From Heterocephalus glaber (Eukaryota > Chordata > Mammalia > Rodentia > Bathyergidae): 64,000 nt of DNA. The translations under genes were made by a program, and so were the position numbers. Shown piece by piece: positions 10,501 to 25,500 of this stretch; within the stretch, counting starts at the first letter, position 1; every line of letters starts with the position of its first letter. The notes below the pieces were generated by a model. It saw only the letters and a list, made by a program, of their open reading frames with translations, was not told where the DNA came from and ran no database searches. The stretch lies in the NCBI RefSeq assembly GCF_000247695.1, contig NW_004624734.1, positions 8,697,218-8,761,217 of the forward strand, written 5' to 3'.

Positions 10501-13500
10501 TGTACTGAACCAGAGTGCAAAAGAGTGATCCTTATTGAAATGGAAAATATGAGAGAGCATGAGAAGCAGCATAGCATGGTGGAAAAATACAAACTGAAGA
10601 TTCCAAATGAACTTAGTTCAAATGATGATTCTTTTTGTTTCGTTTGTTTTGAGACAGGGTATGTAATTCAGGCTGGCCTTGAACCACTATGTAACCTAGA
10701 CTGGCCTCAAACTTGTGGCGATCCTTCTGCCTGGGCCTCCCAAGTGCCAGGATTACAGGCGTGCACCCCCATGCCTGGCCCCAAATGATGATTCTTACAT
10801 GCACTAGTACGGGGACCTAAGACCAGTCACTTAAGTCTCAGGGCCTTACTTTCCCCACTCGTAAGCATGGAACAGCTGTCTCATTGACCCACTATGAGAA
10901 ACAAAGGAAATACTTTTTGTAAGGACCCTGCTAATACAGTGCTGGACCAGATAAGCTTCACTAAATGGTGACAGACAGGGAGATAAAGGAGGGGTAAGGG
11001 CAGAGGATTTGGAATCACACTGCTGGGGTTTAATCCCAGCTCTTCTGCTTCCCAGCTGCATGATGTCTGTCAATCATTTTACACATCTGTCTTGGTTTCT
11101 TCAATTGTTGAACAGATGATCATGAACTCTTCCTCATGGGCCTGATGTGAGGACAGAGTCAGACACTATGTGTAATGATGGGTAACGTGGGTAAAATGAA
11201 CCACCTATGGAAATAGCTGCAAACAGACCCTCAGCTTCTCACTGAAAACACAAACTCGGAAACCAATATCCAAAATCTAGTCAAGATGTCCAACATGTGG
11301 GCTCATGTTCTGAAAGAATTGTATTGGTCCAGGGTATTTTTATAAATATGAACTAAGAAAAGCCAGGGTATTCCTAGCTGGATGTTCCACACAGAAACTG
11401 AATTAAGGATGGTCTATACTTAGGTCAATTTAATCAATTTAAAGCTTTTCTACCATAAATTTTTCTTAAACTATGGTGATTGCTACTGGACAGCCTTTGT
11501 TACTAAAGATAACTAAACAGATCAAAATGATCATTCATGGAAAAATTCAAAAGAATACATTAATTTTTTTAAAAGGTCAAAGTATCTTCAGAGTTCAGAT
11601 GATTTAACATGTTTTCTGCTAATAAAATTATTTCTAGATCCCCAAATAAATAGATCAGTTCACCATGGCATTCCATGGAGCCCATCACAAAGAGCAGATA
11701 CTCTGCCTTTTTCAGGTAATACACCAGAGATCTCGGGTTTTCAGATTTTATTAAAGAATGCTGGGAAGTCATTGAATGTTAAAGTGTGAGAGTGTGACAT
11801 AATATTCATTCGGTTTTTCACAAAAAGCAGTCTGTTTGCTTTGTCAGTATAATATATCACAGTGGTGGCGAACCTATAGCACCCGTGCCACAGCCAGCTG
11901 TTTGTTATCAACTGAACACTCTGAAAGGTTCCCCATCACTGATATATAGGAACCAGACTGCAAGATGAGTGATCCTTACTGAAGTGGAAAACCTGAGCGA
12001 TAGTACATATGGGCAGAAAAACAAAACCAATCCCAGTCTTTGTGGACACACTCAATTTGAAATGCTTTCTGGACTTCCAAGTGAAGATGTTAAAGTTAGG
12101 AATCTGAGCCAAGCATCACGCCACCTGCCTGTAATCCCAGCTCTCGGGAGGCTGAGGAAGGAGCACCATGAGTTCAAGGCCAGTGTGAACTACACAGCAA
12201 GACTCTATCTCAAAACAGCAAAATAAATAAACAAATAAAATTAGGAATTTGGTGTTAGGGTAAATGTCTAAGCAAAAGATAAAGTTTGGGAATTACCAAT
12301 ATATAGATTTAGTTCAAGATGATATTCCAACTAGTGAGATGCTACATAATTAGGAAGCTGTCCAAGAACTGAACTCTGGGTCACTTCAATAAAGACTGGA
12401 AAGAATAAATTAAAATCTACAAAAGGAACTGAAAGAAGCAGCCAATGAAATATGAGAAAAACCTGAACATGGTAGCCTGGAAGCCAAGAACAGGCAGTGT
12501 TTTAAGAAAGGAACAGAGTTAGGAACTGAGGTTTTAGGTATACGAGACAAAAGTATAAAAAAACCACAGAAGTAAAAACACTATAGTGATAAATGCAAAT
12601 TGGGAATAACAACACAATGGTCAACCCAGAAATAATAAGCATGCTGCTGACGATGCCAACAGTGATCTCTAAATACTATTAAAAGGAACCAGGTATCCCT
12701 GGGGAAACGATCAATCAAGTCCAGGGCAGGGAATACACAAATACATCTGCAACATCTCCTCACAAGGCTTCAAACGGCTCAGTGGTCATGTCAGATACTT
12801 GGAATCAGACTCAAAATATTCCCACTGGTCCATGATGGCACCATTTGAGTATTAATATGAATAACCACAATAGGCTGAAACACAAAATTATGCTTTAACT
12901 GACTTGTTTATAATGTTTTAAAGAAAAGACAGACATTACTTGGTCTCTTTTGGAGGACATATAAAACCAATTAATTTTAAAAACTGATAAAGGGGGCTGG
13001 GGCTATAACTCAGTGGTAGAGGGCATGCTCAGCATGTGTGAGGCCCTGGGTCTGATCTCCAGGATACACACATACAGAGATAAAGGGAAATTTATCCTGC
13101 TTTTCCTGTATAAACCATTACTTCAGGGTAACCAAGTAACTTACACGAGTTTATTTGTACAGAAGTATTCTTGCTAATGAAGGAATAATGAAGGAATAAG
13201 ATTCTTATGTCACCATTCTGTAACCTTTAATTAAATAAAGAGATCTAGGGATTGCTCATTACAAGCTAAGATCAAAGCCGTGTGTTGTGCCGCACACCTG
13301 TAATCCCAGCACTCAGGAGGCTGAGGCAGGAAGATCACTGTGAGATTGAGGGCAGCCTGGACTATATAGTGAGTTCAAGGCCAGCCTGAACTACATAGTG
13401 AGACCCTGTCTCAAAAAATAAATGTATTAAAAAAGAAAAAAAGCTAAGATCAGAAAAAGACAATCAGACATCAGGTACCATATAATGTGAAGTCTCCAAT

Positions 13501-16500
13501 CCTTCTCACAAATTCAACCTGAATCTCACCAAGTACCTAGATCTCAGGACCAGTCTTTAGGGTAACCAGGGGTCAGAAGAAAACGGGCACACTAAACACA
13601 AGCAAGAGTGTGGGAAACAGGACAAATGAACCATTTTCTCTGCCCAATAAATAAGTAAAGGAAAACATATGGAGGAGAGGAAGTCTTCAGTTAGACTTAG
13701 AGAATAAACCAATTTAATGCAATCACTGAATCTTATTTCAATCCAGACTAAAATGCACAAATCCTAAGAGACAAGCAGGGAGATGGGAGATCTGAACACT
13801 GACTGGGTATTTGATGTTATTAAAGCACTGTGGTTAAATTGTTTTAGGTATGATTATAGTATCGTGGGCTATAGTTTTTTAAGTCTGCTTTTAAAGATTT
13901 TAGTAAGAAAACAATTACAGAGAAAATGATCTCTAGTATTTGCTTCCAAATAAATGGGAAGGAGGGGGCAGAGTACATAAAAGACAACAAACCATGAGGC
14001 AATTGTTAACACTGGGTGAAGGGTATATGGGGCAGAGATCATTGTATTATTTCTCTTTTATATTTATTTGAAATTTTTAATAAGAAGCTTCATTTTGTTC
14101 TTTTTGAGATAGAACTGAATACTAGAACTGGCAAAGTATAGGTCACTGGTGTCACCCAAATGAGGGTTTGTCAGTGACATGCTGGTATTGACTATGACTG
14201 AAATGAGTTCAGGAACAGGAGATGGCCAGGTATGATGGTGCACACCTGTAATCCCAACTACTCAGGAGGCTGAGGCAGGAGGATTTGGGCAACTCTTTGA
14301 GAACTTGTCCCAGAATAAAATTTCAGAAGGGCTGGGGATATAACTCAGTGCTCCCTGGATGCAATCCCCAGAACGTGGCGGGGGGGGGGGGGGGGCTGGA
14401 CATACAGTACAACAGTAGTGTTTCAGAAGAAAATTTAACATGGGAAGGCAGCTAGAATTCTAAGGGGTGGAGAGGTCTTTTTAATTCAATCATTGGAAGT
14501 AAAGATCTTTCTCCACTGACAGTAAATTAAAAAAGAGGGGAAGAAGAATGGAGAGATGGAAACAGGAACATCTCGAGTGAGTGGGAGGAATTGGGATCCA
14601 ATCCACACAGAGGAACTGGCCTTGCTTAGATGCAGGGGAGGGTTTATCTACCTTAATAGGCTCAAAGCGCAAAGAGAGATACAAGCACATTGACAGGTTT
14701 GCTGGTAGAAAGATTAAAAAAAAGTTTTCTCTTAATTGCTTCTATTTTCTCAGTAGAATACAAAGAAAGGCCATAAAAAAGGTGTAAGGAAGGAAAAGAA
14801 GTGGCCAGAGGTCTGGAGAGTTGTAAATTTCATTTGGAGTTCGTATTCACAAATTGAAAGTAAAACCAATCAACATACTTTATGTCATTTTGAAGCCATG
14901 TTCTACTGCTCTGCTGCAGGAATGGCCAAGGCCAAGACCTAACTTTAATGAGGGTTGAATTTTTTGTCATGAAAGTATGATGGAGGAAGGCTGGGGGATG
15001 GGATGCAGCTCAGTGGTAGAGCACTTGCCTAGCATTCATGAAGCCCTGGGTTCAATCTTCAATACTGAAAGAAAAAGAAAACAGTATGTGGAGGGAAAGA
15101 AAAAGAAGGAAGTCGAGGAATGGCATAGAGTGATAATGACGGATTATAGAAAATAAGCACACAGTAAAAAAGGAAATAAAGGTACAAGGGAGTGTTTGGG
15201 CCCATGGTAGAACATGGAGAATTATCAGAATAGCAAAAATAGAACACATGGCATGAAGATGGGAGGGACAGTCAACAAAATATTTATAACTGGGATTTGA
15301 ACGTGATTATAGTTATTGGTTTGTTTATTTTGGTACTGGGGATCGAACTCGGGACCTTGCATTTGTGAGGCAGGCGCTGGAACCACTAAGCTAAATCCCT
15401 GGCCTACTTTTTTTTCTTTCTTTTTTTTTTTTTGGTACTGGGGATCGAACTCGGGTCCTTTTGTTTGTGCAGCAGGTGGCGAAACCAGTTATGGTTATTG
15501 GTACAGTAAGAGTGAAGAAAATGATCTTTGAAAGTAAGAAAGTATTGGATTGATTATTGATACAGAAATCATTAAAAGTGATGAAAGGAACTGAAAGGGG
15601 CGGGGCTGAGGGCACTAGCTAGCTAGCTATCAAGGTCCTACGAGCTCCAATGAGAAAGGGAGAAGCACACAGATGATTGCAAAATGGCAGGGGCTTGTAT
15701 TTCAAAGGAGCTGGAGTTTACAGGGAAGAAGTGTCCTAGAAGGTACAGGAAGGAAAAGGAAGAATACAACCCTCCTCTCCCCATGCGTATGTGGGAGATT
15801 CAGGAAACAACTATCACCTAAGGGCTGCAAAGGTCCAGGTGCCAGGGAGAACTCACACTGAACTCACATCACCATCCACATCACAGCCCTAAGTTCACCA
15901 CCTAAAAGGTAACGATGACTCCTCTGCACCGCTAGGATAACAGCACTGTCACACTCACATCTAATGACCAGGTATTTTGATTTTTGAGACTGCCTTACTA
16001 TGCTGCAGACTGGCCTCAAACTTGTATTCCTCCTGCCTCAGCCTCCCAGAGTACTGGTATTATAGGAATATGACATTGTGCTTGGTTGACCCAGTTTTAT
16101 TTAGCTATTTGGAAAAATAACATTATAAAATTTTCAGTCTTTATTTACCTTCCTGTTGTAATTGAGCCAAGAAAAGTGCAAGGTATGTATCTGATATTAA
16201 TTCTGGACCCGTCAAGAGAGAATTCAAGTTAAACCACTGGAAAAAAAAATTGTCAATATTTAAGTTAGTGTGCATTATATGTAACACAGAATTTCACATG
16301 TCAAGAATAGATATAGCCCATCAAAACTTAGTAAAATTGTCTAAAACAATGGGAATATGGCAAACAGATTTTTTTTTTTTGAGACAGGGTCTCACCATGT
16401 AGACCAGGCCGTCCTCAAACTTCCAATCATCCTTCCTCAATCTCCTAGCTCTCAAATTGAGATTTAAAAAAAGTAACTGAATAATGTGATTTTTAAAAAA

Positions 16501-19500
16501 TGAATTAGAATATTGCAGATTTGTCATTATTAAAATGCTGGTTCAAAAACAAAAGTTTTCTTTAAGTCATAAACTAACCTAGGGCCTTTGCACTGAGCTA
16601 TATCCACAAATCTTTTTTTTTTAAGACAAGGTCTTGCTAAGTTGTTAAGTTGCCCAAGCTGGGTTTAAACTTGCAAATCCTTCTGCCTCCACCTCCCAGA
16701 GTCCAGGTATGGGCCACCACTTCCTACTCCAGATGGTACTTTATTTTTCCCCAGTACTGGGAATCAAACTCAGGACCTTACGCTTGCCAGGCAGGCAAGG
16801 CACCACTGAGCTACATCCCTGGCCCTCTGATTGTACTTTAAAATGGCTTTATTGATAGCTATAATTAAATCTTTTTAAAATATCAGCCCAACATTACTAA
16901 ACATATTGACATATGCAAAAAATAACAACTACACAGTTTTTCCACTACTGATAATTTTGGTCAACAGGCTCCAATTGTGAGATGTCAGACAGTCCTAGAG
17001 TTTATAGTAACCACCACGTTTCAACAAGGTCACTAAGCCACCATCTCATTTAATTGACAGCACTGAGCCACAACGTCAAAGGAGACCTAACAACCCCAAG
17101 ATACACAAACTTTCAAAAGTTATTGTCAGTATCATGAGCAACTATTTTCCTGGATTTTGACACTGCTGATAGTATTTTTTACAGTAATCTCTCTCATTAC
17201 CCAGGGACCAGGAACAGAAAAATCTATAGTGAAAAAAAAACAGGGGCTGGGGATTTAGCTCAGTGGTTCCACCGCCCGCCCTGTAAGAGCAAGGTCCCGA
17301 GTTCGATCTCCGGTACCAAAAAAATAATAATAACAATAATAATGATTATAAATTTCAACTAAAAATATAAATCAAAACCAAAAATAAACCAAAAGTTGAC
17401 ATCTGCTGTATTTGTCAAAAAAAATTAGTCAAAATGTAAAAATTCAATTTTGAAGATTTAAAAGTTCAGTTTCAAAATAATATGTAAGTTTCCCCACAAA
17501 TCAATACAAAGAAATCTGTGGAATATAAGTTTTCAGACCTTAAAGCTCCAGTTATTACCTTATATAAAAAAGTATGCAACAGTGGATCATAACCTTCTGA
17601 AAGTATCAGTAAAGCCAGAGGTTAGATACTCTCAGCAGTGTCCTGCCCTGCTCTTTCCCAGTTGAATCCCTCTTAGGTTGGTCTCCACGCTAAACCTCTA
17701 CATCACACCTCCGTAACTTGCTCTTAGAAATTTAGGATCTTAAGGTTTTTCTTTTTCGTTTTTGTTTTTGTGCAGGAGTTGAACCCAGGACCTTGCACTT
17801 TTGCACTTACATGTGCTCTATCATTGATCTACTGCCCCCAGCAATAATCATTTAAGATGAAGCTTCCTCCAGGTAGCTGACTTAAAAGATAACAGAAGAT
17901 TTTCATTTTTGAATTATTTTTTATTGACTTAATGCAATGCACTTTATTGACTTTATGTTCTTTTTCATTATTTATTTCATTTTTAAACAGTTTTATCAAG
18001 ATATAATTGACACGCAATAAACAGAACCCGTTTACCAATAAACAGCACAGTCTGAAAGTTTTAACATTGGTATGCACCCACGGAAGCAATAATACAACCA
18101 AAACAGTGAACACGTTCCTCATGGTGCGGTGTCCTATGCACCTCTGAGCCTTCCCCTGTCATTCCTCTCCCTCCATCCCCACACAATCACTGGTCAATCT
18201 GCTTTCTGTCACTAAAAGCTAGTTTCCATTCTTCTAGACTTTTGCATAAATGTAACAGTACAGTGTATAGTATTTTGTATCTGGCTTTTTTCAGCTTATT
18301 TTGAGACATGTTTACATTGTTGCATGTTGTCAATAGTTTATTCTACAAGCTGGTTTTCAATAATCCTCTAACACTGAAAATTCTAAGAAAAGGGACTTTA
18401 AATGATTGTTTCTGATAAATGTCTGCTGAAGACACATACCATTTTTTTTTTAACAGAAGTGATTTTACATAGGTGTATGTACTACACTACATTTTGGAAT
18501 CATTTCAGTAACCTTGTTAAACACTAAAGCAAGCAACATAGTTGAGTGCTTTTGTTCACATCTGACACGATTTCAGGCCTTGGGACAGTACTGTGCCAAA
18601 CACAAATCTATAAATGTGATCATTAAATGACATCTATCACATAAAACCCACTTAAGAGTAACCACATTTGCATCATCTTAAATATAGATTTTTTTTTTGA
18701 GACAGGCTCTCACTATGTAGCTCACGCTAGCCTTAAACTCACTATGTAGCCCAGTATGGCCTTGAATTCGAGGTGACCCCTCCCGACCCCACCTGAGCCT
18801 CCTAAGTGCTGGGATTATTAGAATATAAATTGTGTATTGTTGTTGCAAATATATGAAAGAATATTACATTATCTCTCTTTCTTTAAAGACAGTGTCTAGC
18901 TATGTTGCCCAGACTGGCCTTGAACTGGAGGTCCTCCCACCACCGCCTCCTAAGTAGCTGGGACTACAGCCATGCATCGTGGCATCCAGTTGGACATGAC
19001 CTCTTAAAATGGAAAATTTCTATTTAGTGAGACTGAATCCAGACTGAGGATGTGAAGATATAGCTCAATGGTAGAATGCTCACCTAGTAGGCCTGAAGCC
19101 CTGGGTTTGATCTCCAGTATCACCAAAAAATAAAAGACTCAATGCCACACACAGTATTTATTGGTCAGTTTCATTTTAAAGGCACCAATCCCTTACAGTT
19201 TAGTTTCAAATGGAAGCCAGAATGAGAAGAAAAGATAGGAAAGAAGAAATATTACCTGTTTTCCTAATTTTCTAACTGTAAACCAGTGTTCTTTATAATT
19301 GCATATAAATGATTTTTCATTTCTAGAAAAGAAAAAATACACAGTATTAAGTTAAAATTCTGAGTTCTTATTTAGAGATTGAAAATGTCTAAGATATGTT
19401 GTATGCCTATACCAATTCCACAAAATAAATATCACTACTCTGTATTACAAATGTGAAGCAATTTTTTAAAAGTTCCTATTTATTTTGTTGACCAGCAAGC

Positions 19501-22500
19501 ATTATATAAAAATGTAACAATTTAGGTAGGTATCATTGATTTTCTAATGAAAGCAACACATCTCTCTGATCTTCTCTACAGCAGCTCTTGGGGACAAAAG
19601 TGCCAAAGTGGTACCATCTGCAGCACTTGGGGACAGTGTGTCATGCCCCAGAGGGGAAACAGATGCCCACGGACATCAAAGGGATAAAGAGGAAAGTCTA
19701 TGAGAATTCAACAGGGAACAGTAGAACAGCAGCATCCAAGTGCTGAGGCGTAGCTTCGTGGGGAAATGCTTGCCTAGCACACATGAGGGCCTGGGTTCAA
19801 TTCCCACTTGCACAGAAAGAAAAAACCCACTCAAAATGTATTTTTCTCCATTGAGAAATTATAACCTTAAAAATTAAGTTTAGGAAAAGAAACACTGGAA
19901 AAACAGAGGGAAAAAAAACCTTACATAGGATCGATCCTGAGCCTCTGATACTCTGGACTGTTGAACAGGATTAGTTCCAAACCCCAAACTTTCAAGGCAT
20001 TGCTTATAACCTGTTTAAAAAACAAAACAAAACAGCTTTTCGTGAACTAAGCCATTGACTCCAAATTTAAGTAGTACAAATACATTAACTGTACAACCAT
20101 TGTATTTCATATGTAAATTTCTCTAGAAGGCTACGGTTTTCTAAAAATGTGGCTGTAGCTGGGGTGGGAGCAAGCCCATGAATCTCAGCACTCTGGAGGC
20201 TGAGGCAGGACTGTGAGTCTGAGCCCAAGCTGAGCACTATAGCTTATGTATCAAGAACCTATCTCCAGAAAGAAAAAAATAAAAGGGCTAGGATTATAGG
20301 TGCTGGATTCAATTTCCAGTACTGTAGGGGGGGTGGGGGAAGTGTCTGAATAGTATGATTAAATCCACAAACATACATATATATTTCAAAAGAGTGCCTT
20401 TTACACCAGGTTTCTGAGATGTTCCAGAGAACCCACAATTCCTAGATTGAAGTGCCTCAAAAATTCAGATGTAAATTCCCACTTGTAGGTGCTGGTTTCG
20501 TTTTTCTTTTTTTTAGGAGAGGTCTTACTATACAGCCCAAGCTGGCCTTAAACTTACAAACTCATGATCCTCCTTCCTCAGCCTGTGGAGTGCTGGGATT
20601 ACACATGTGCGCCTTCATGCCCAGCCACTACAGGCAGGCACAGTGGTACACAAGTGTAATCCCAGCACTCAGGAGGCACAGGAAGGAGAATCACTGCAAG
20701 TTTGAGGCCAGCCTTGGCTACACAGTGAGCTCAAGGCCAGCCTGAACTAAAAAGTGAGACTCTGCCTCAAAAAACAAAACAAAACAAAACAAAAACATCA
20801 AAAACTAGTCCACTACATACATCTGGATAATATGGCTATTGAGGGCACTGCTTCCAAAGTTATATCCAACTCACTACCTGCAATGTCAGTAATAACACAT
20901 GATAATGTTTTGTTGATTTTAGATTTCTGTGGTCACAGGTTTGTAATTTGTAGAAGAAAAAGATTACTTCAAACAGAAAAAGGAGGAAATTTCTGAAAAT
21001 TCACTATCTATCCTCCAAGGAGCCAATAAAGGAACATATGAGCCAAGCAACAGCACAAGACAAAAAGTGAATGCAGTGAAGTGGGTAAACATGAACTGGG
21101 ACCAAGAAGAATTCCCCATGCAAAGGAAATGACAAGTGCTGGCCCAAGTGGCTTCCGAGCTTAGCTCAGCTGCAGTACTCCTACCACTGACAGGGACACG
21201 TAAAGCACTGGATGGAAATGCCGATGAATGAACAGTTTAGGAGAGTAACATAAGGAGAATAGAAACAAAGATATTTGCAAAAATAGGACTCTTAAGAGAA
21301 GTTCTGAAAGAATTCTGGATACACCTCACACTGTTAGAATGACAGATCCGTGGAGAAAAGAATCTCACAAGTTCATACACAAACAACCACATGTTGGGGT
21401 GTAGTTCAGTGGTGGAATGCTCGTCTAGCATGTATGAGGCCCAGGGTTGGATCCCCAGCACTGTAAGAAATAAATAAATAATGCCTAAAGAATTAAAAGA
21501 GAGCTATAGGGCTAGGGGTATACAGCATCAGAGTGTGTGCACACACAAGGCCCGAGGTTCAATCCCCAGCATTAAGAGAGGAAAAAGGAGCTATAAATTT
21601 TTTTAAAAGATCAGAAGTACAACTATAATTAAGGAATTCAATCCTGTTAGGCTGATTTAATGGAAGATGCTGCATTTGAAACACTGTACTTTTATTAGAA
21701 TGAAGGTTACTTTGATCCCTAGTACTGCAAAAAAAATTTTTAAATTAAAAAATAGAAGAATTAAGATTTCTAGCATTTAAAAGCCCTACTCTAAAGCAAA
21801 GATTCCACAATCCTAATGTTCATGTTTGTCTATGTAAAAATTTAGTACTCTCCCATGCAGTTTTATACTCATAGAAACAATCTACTGGAAGAACTTCTGA
21901 AGGTCACATCATTACAATGACTATAAAGAGGGGCCAGGGATTTAGCTCAGTGGTTCTACCTGCCTCGAAAGCCCAAGGTCCCAAGTTCGATTCCCAGTAC
22001 AAAAAAAAAAAAAGCATAACAATGACTATAAAGGCTGTGGAAAGATACTCCACATCAACCATAAACAGACACCGACAGCATTTATTATACGCTGTGACTA
22101 CTTACTTGAATAGAGAAAAAGCCACTGTCATCCATGTTTCCAGAAGGCTGCTGTTCATTGTGATGGGTCGGTGAAGGTGGGGAAGGGAAAAGGATAAAAG
22201 CTGTCGTTAGCATGTATATTTAAAATAACAATGGATGGCTCATCTTCTAAACAATATCCATTTTTGAAAAATGCAATTTAGAGAGTTTAAAATCCATACC
22301 TGTAAAAATGTGCGATAGTCTTCACTAGTGACTCCTCCTTCTGCCATTCTCATCCTTTCTTCTTCATCTAGCTGATGAGCAATTGAGGATAATTCCACAG
22401 GGCTAAAATATTCTCCTTGCAGTAGATTATTTAGGCAATGTTGAGCACAAAGTGATCCTTCTTGCTAATATTTCCAAAACAAAAAATTGAAATGTAATTT

Positions 22501-25500
22501 ATTAAACAATTGTACAGTATCCTCTCCTAAAAAGTTTAATGATTAACTTTTTAATATAAGTAAATCAAACCTTTTAAGCCTTTAGGCAAACATGATTAAC
22601 ATAGGTACGTACATTTTCATTTGCTAACATTAACTTTACAGTTCTACCATAGATGAAACTACAAATATGATCAAAAACATTAAGAATGACTTATAGTAAA
22701 CTTTATCCAATCTCATATTTTACAAAAACTATAAAAACATTTAGCCTAATTTTCACTTAAAAATTCATCTTTGGAGATTTCACAGCAGATTATTAATTCT
22801 GAAGGGGAGTTTTAATCCCTAAAACATTTATTCTTTTATTAGTAGTACATGTTTATATTCGTTGTGGGGAGTTGGTGCATGCACATAACACATTTTAATT
22901 CCTTTCTCTGTCCCCTTTCCTTCCTCTTCCACTCCTTTCCCTCCATTTCTTGATCCCCTTCCTGTTGGAGAAACATCTGTCTCCCTATTCCTATTATCTA
23001 AATTGCCCAGGCCAGTCTTGAACTCACCATCCTCCTGCCTCAGCCTCCTGAGTAGCTGCGATTACAGGCATGCAACACTGTGCCTGGCTAAACATTTATT
23101 CTTTTCACAAAATAATCTCTACTTGATCTAAATGTCCCTGGCATTTCCAATTTTAAGAACTGATAGAGGTGAGAAAATTCTGTCCGGTGTTAAGACTGGT
23201 ACCTACAGACTTAAGGCCCTCTGCAGGGAACCCTACAGATTAGGTACACAGATTATGTAGAGGTATGATGAGAATTGTCCCAAACAGACCCCGAGAGCTC
23301 TCTCTCTCCTGGACTAGCCAGCAAGAGAGTTTGCAGCCCAGCTCGGCTCCCATAGGATCACGCTTCCTCCTCATGAAGGGTGGGTATGACTTTCTGCAGG
23401 AGTGGTGCTTTTTGATACAAAGGCTGATGGTTTTCTCATATAACTGAGACCCTGAACCCAAATCCAGACTGCCTGGCACTGAGCAGTCCATCTGTCACTC
23501 TCCTCTTCCCACTAGTGTTGCTTTCCCTACGCTAACAACACCAGTGCAGCAGAGGAAGGGAGATTCATGGGGGGATGAGATCCCCCACTGTGAGCAGAGA
23601 TCCCAGGTCTGATTTTCCGTGAGAAAATGGCAGATGAGAAAACACTTCCTTCTGCTCACCCTGGCCCTCGAAGTTCTCTTCCTCCAATGAGGTCTATTTC
23701 TTAATTCAACCTGCCTGACATCACCAAAGTTGTTCCGACCAATAGTACACAGTGACCCTAAATACCACCACCTTGCAAAGTACATATTTTTCCTGACTAA
23801 TCAATTTTATGGGAACAAAAATGTAGAAAGATATGGCGTATATACACATAATGAAATAGGAAGGCAGTACTGATATAGTGTGAATCTAAGATGGGGCTGA
23901 AAGAAGTTTATCTTCATGGTTTGGTAAGGAATGAGTCCCTTGGGGCTCGAGGTATCTACTCCTCAAGTTGTAGCCACAACAGTGACAGTCCTGTCTCTAC
24001 CTGTTTTATGTGTTACTGTACTCCCACTGCCAGAGAGCAAGTCCCACTGCATGATATAACATGAAGTGGAGTGATACACCGATGTTCTACTTCTGTTCCA
24101 CTGAAAAACAGGTAAGTATTTAATAAGAGGACAGCCAAAAATACACAAAACGGTGCTTGACTTCACCAGACATTAGGGAATATATATTATAATCACAACA
24201 TATCACTACTACCCACTCCAGATTGGCTAAAACGATAGAGGATTAGAGACATAGAAACTATTATATGGTACTAAGTGTAAATTAGCATAACCACTTTGGA
24301 AAACTCTTATCTTCTAAAGCATAACATATACATACCCTGTGATTAGCAGTTCCACGGCTAGGTACATAATGCAAACGTGTTCATTAAGAGAAATGTGGTA
24401 AGACCATGCATAAAAGCACTATTTGTAAAGGCTCGCGAACTAAAAACTACCAAAAGGGATAGTTTTGTTTGAAATTTGCATTTATTTTTATTTATTTAAT
24501 TTTTAAATTAGTATGTTTGTGATACACAATGCCAAAAGGATAGTTTGGATCATAAAAGAATAAACAGTGTTGTAGTCACAAACAAATACTATATAACAAT
24601 GAGAATTAATTAATTACAACTATGTGAATATTAAATTTCTCAAATAATGTTTTAAATAAAGGATAGCCAGGCATGGTAGTGCATACCTGAAACCCCAGCA
24701 CTCTGGGAGGCTAAAGCAGCAGAATTCCAATTTCAAGCCTAGCCTCTGTCTCAAAGTAAGAAGTAAAAAAGGGCTTGGAAGTAGCCCAGTGCGAAGGTTA
24801 TGGGTTCAGTCCCCAGTACCAAAAAAACACCTACACGAATTACAAAAAATATGCAATGACCCTACCTGAGATTGTGTTTTTTCCACCTTATATCCAGCCC
24901 CAAACAATCCCCAGTCACCTCTTCCTCGTCAAGCCTTCACCAAAGAGTAACAGAAGCTCACTCACCTAGTTAAAATTCAGTGGTGTAGGATTCCAAGATC
25001 TGAGGCCCAGACTTTGTGGTGCTGGGCTCAGAGGAGGAATGCACTGCATCTCCAGTTCTAACAAGGTATTTTATAAAAACTCAAAGGGGGCCTGGGGATG
25101 TAGCCCAGTGGCACCACATCTGCCTTGCAAGCGCAAGGTCCTGAGTTTGATTCCCAGTAAGGAGAAAAAACACACACACACACAAAGGGAACCTCATCTA
25201 GATCACCACTCAGTCTTCAGGAACAATCTGAAACTAGCTCAAATCCCTGGAGACACTATTAATTACAACCAACTAGGTATAACCCTGAGGGTGCTCTCAA
25301 AAATAGGCTAACATGCTGGGGACGTAGCTCAGTGGTTCCGCCACCTGGCTTGCTTCGCAAGCGCAAGGTCCCGAGTTCTATCCTGGGTACCAAAAAAAAA
25401 AGCTAACAGAGGACATGCAATCTTCATAGTTGGGTAAAGAAGAAGTGGCTCGCAGCTAGTGAGGTCACAATTTCTCCAGTTACAGCCACAAAAGTGAGAG

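Larger units (their letters stand above)
11180..12990. other. ATXN3 intron 6/7 area, mostly unassigned
   Basis: Apart from the MITE at 11860 and a B1 at 12110, no family recognised. The minus-strand frame at 11569-11772 has no known domain. Confidence 0.5.
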
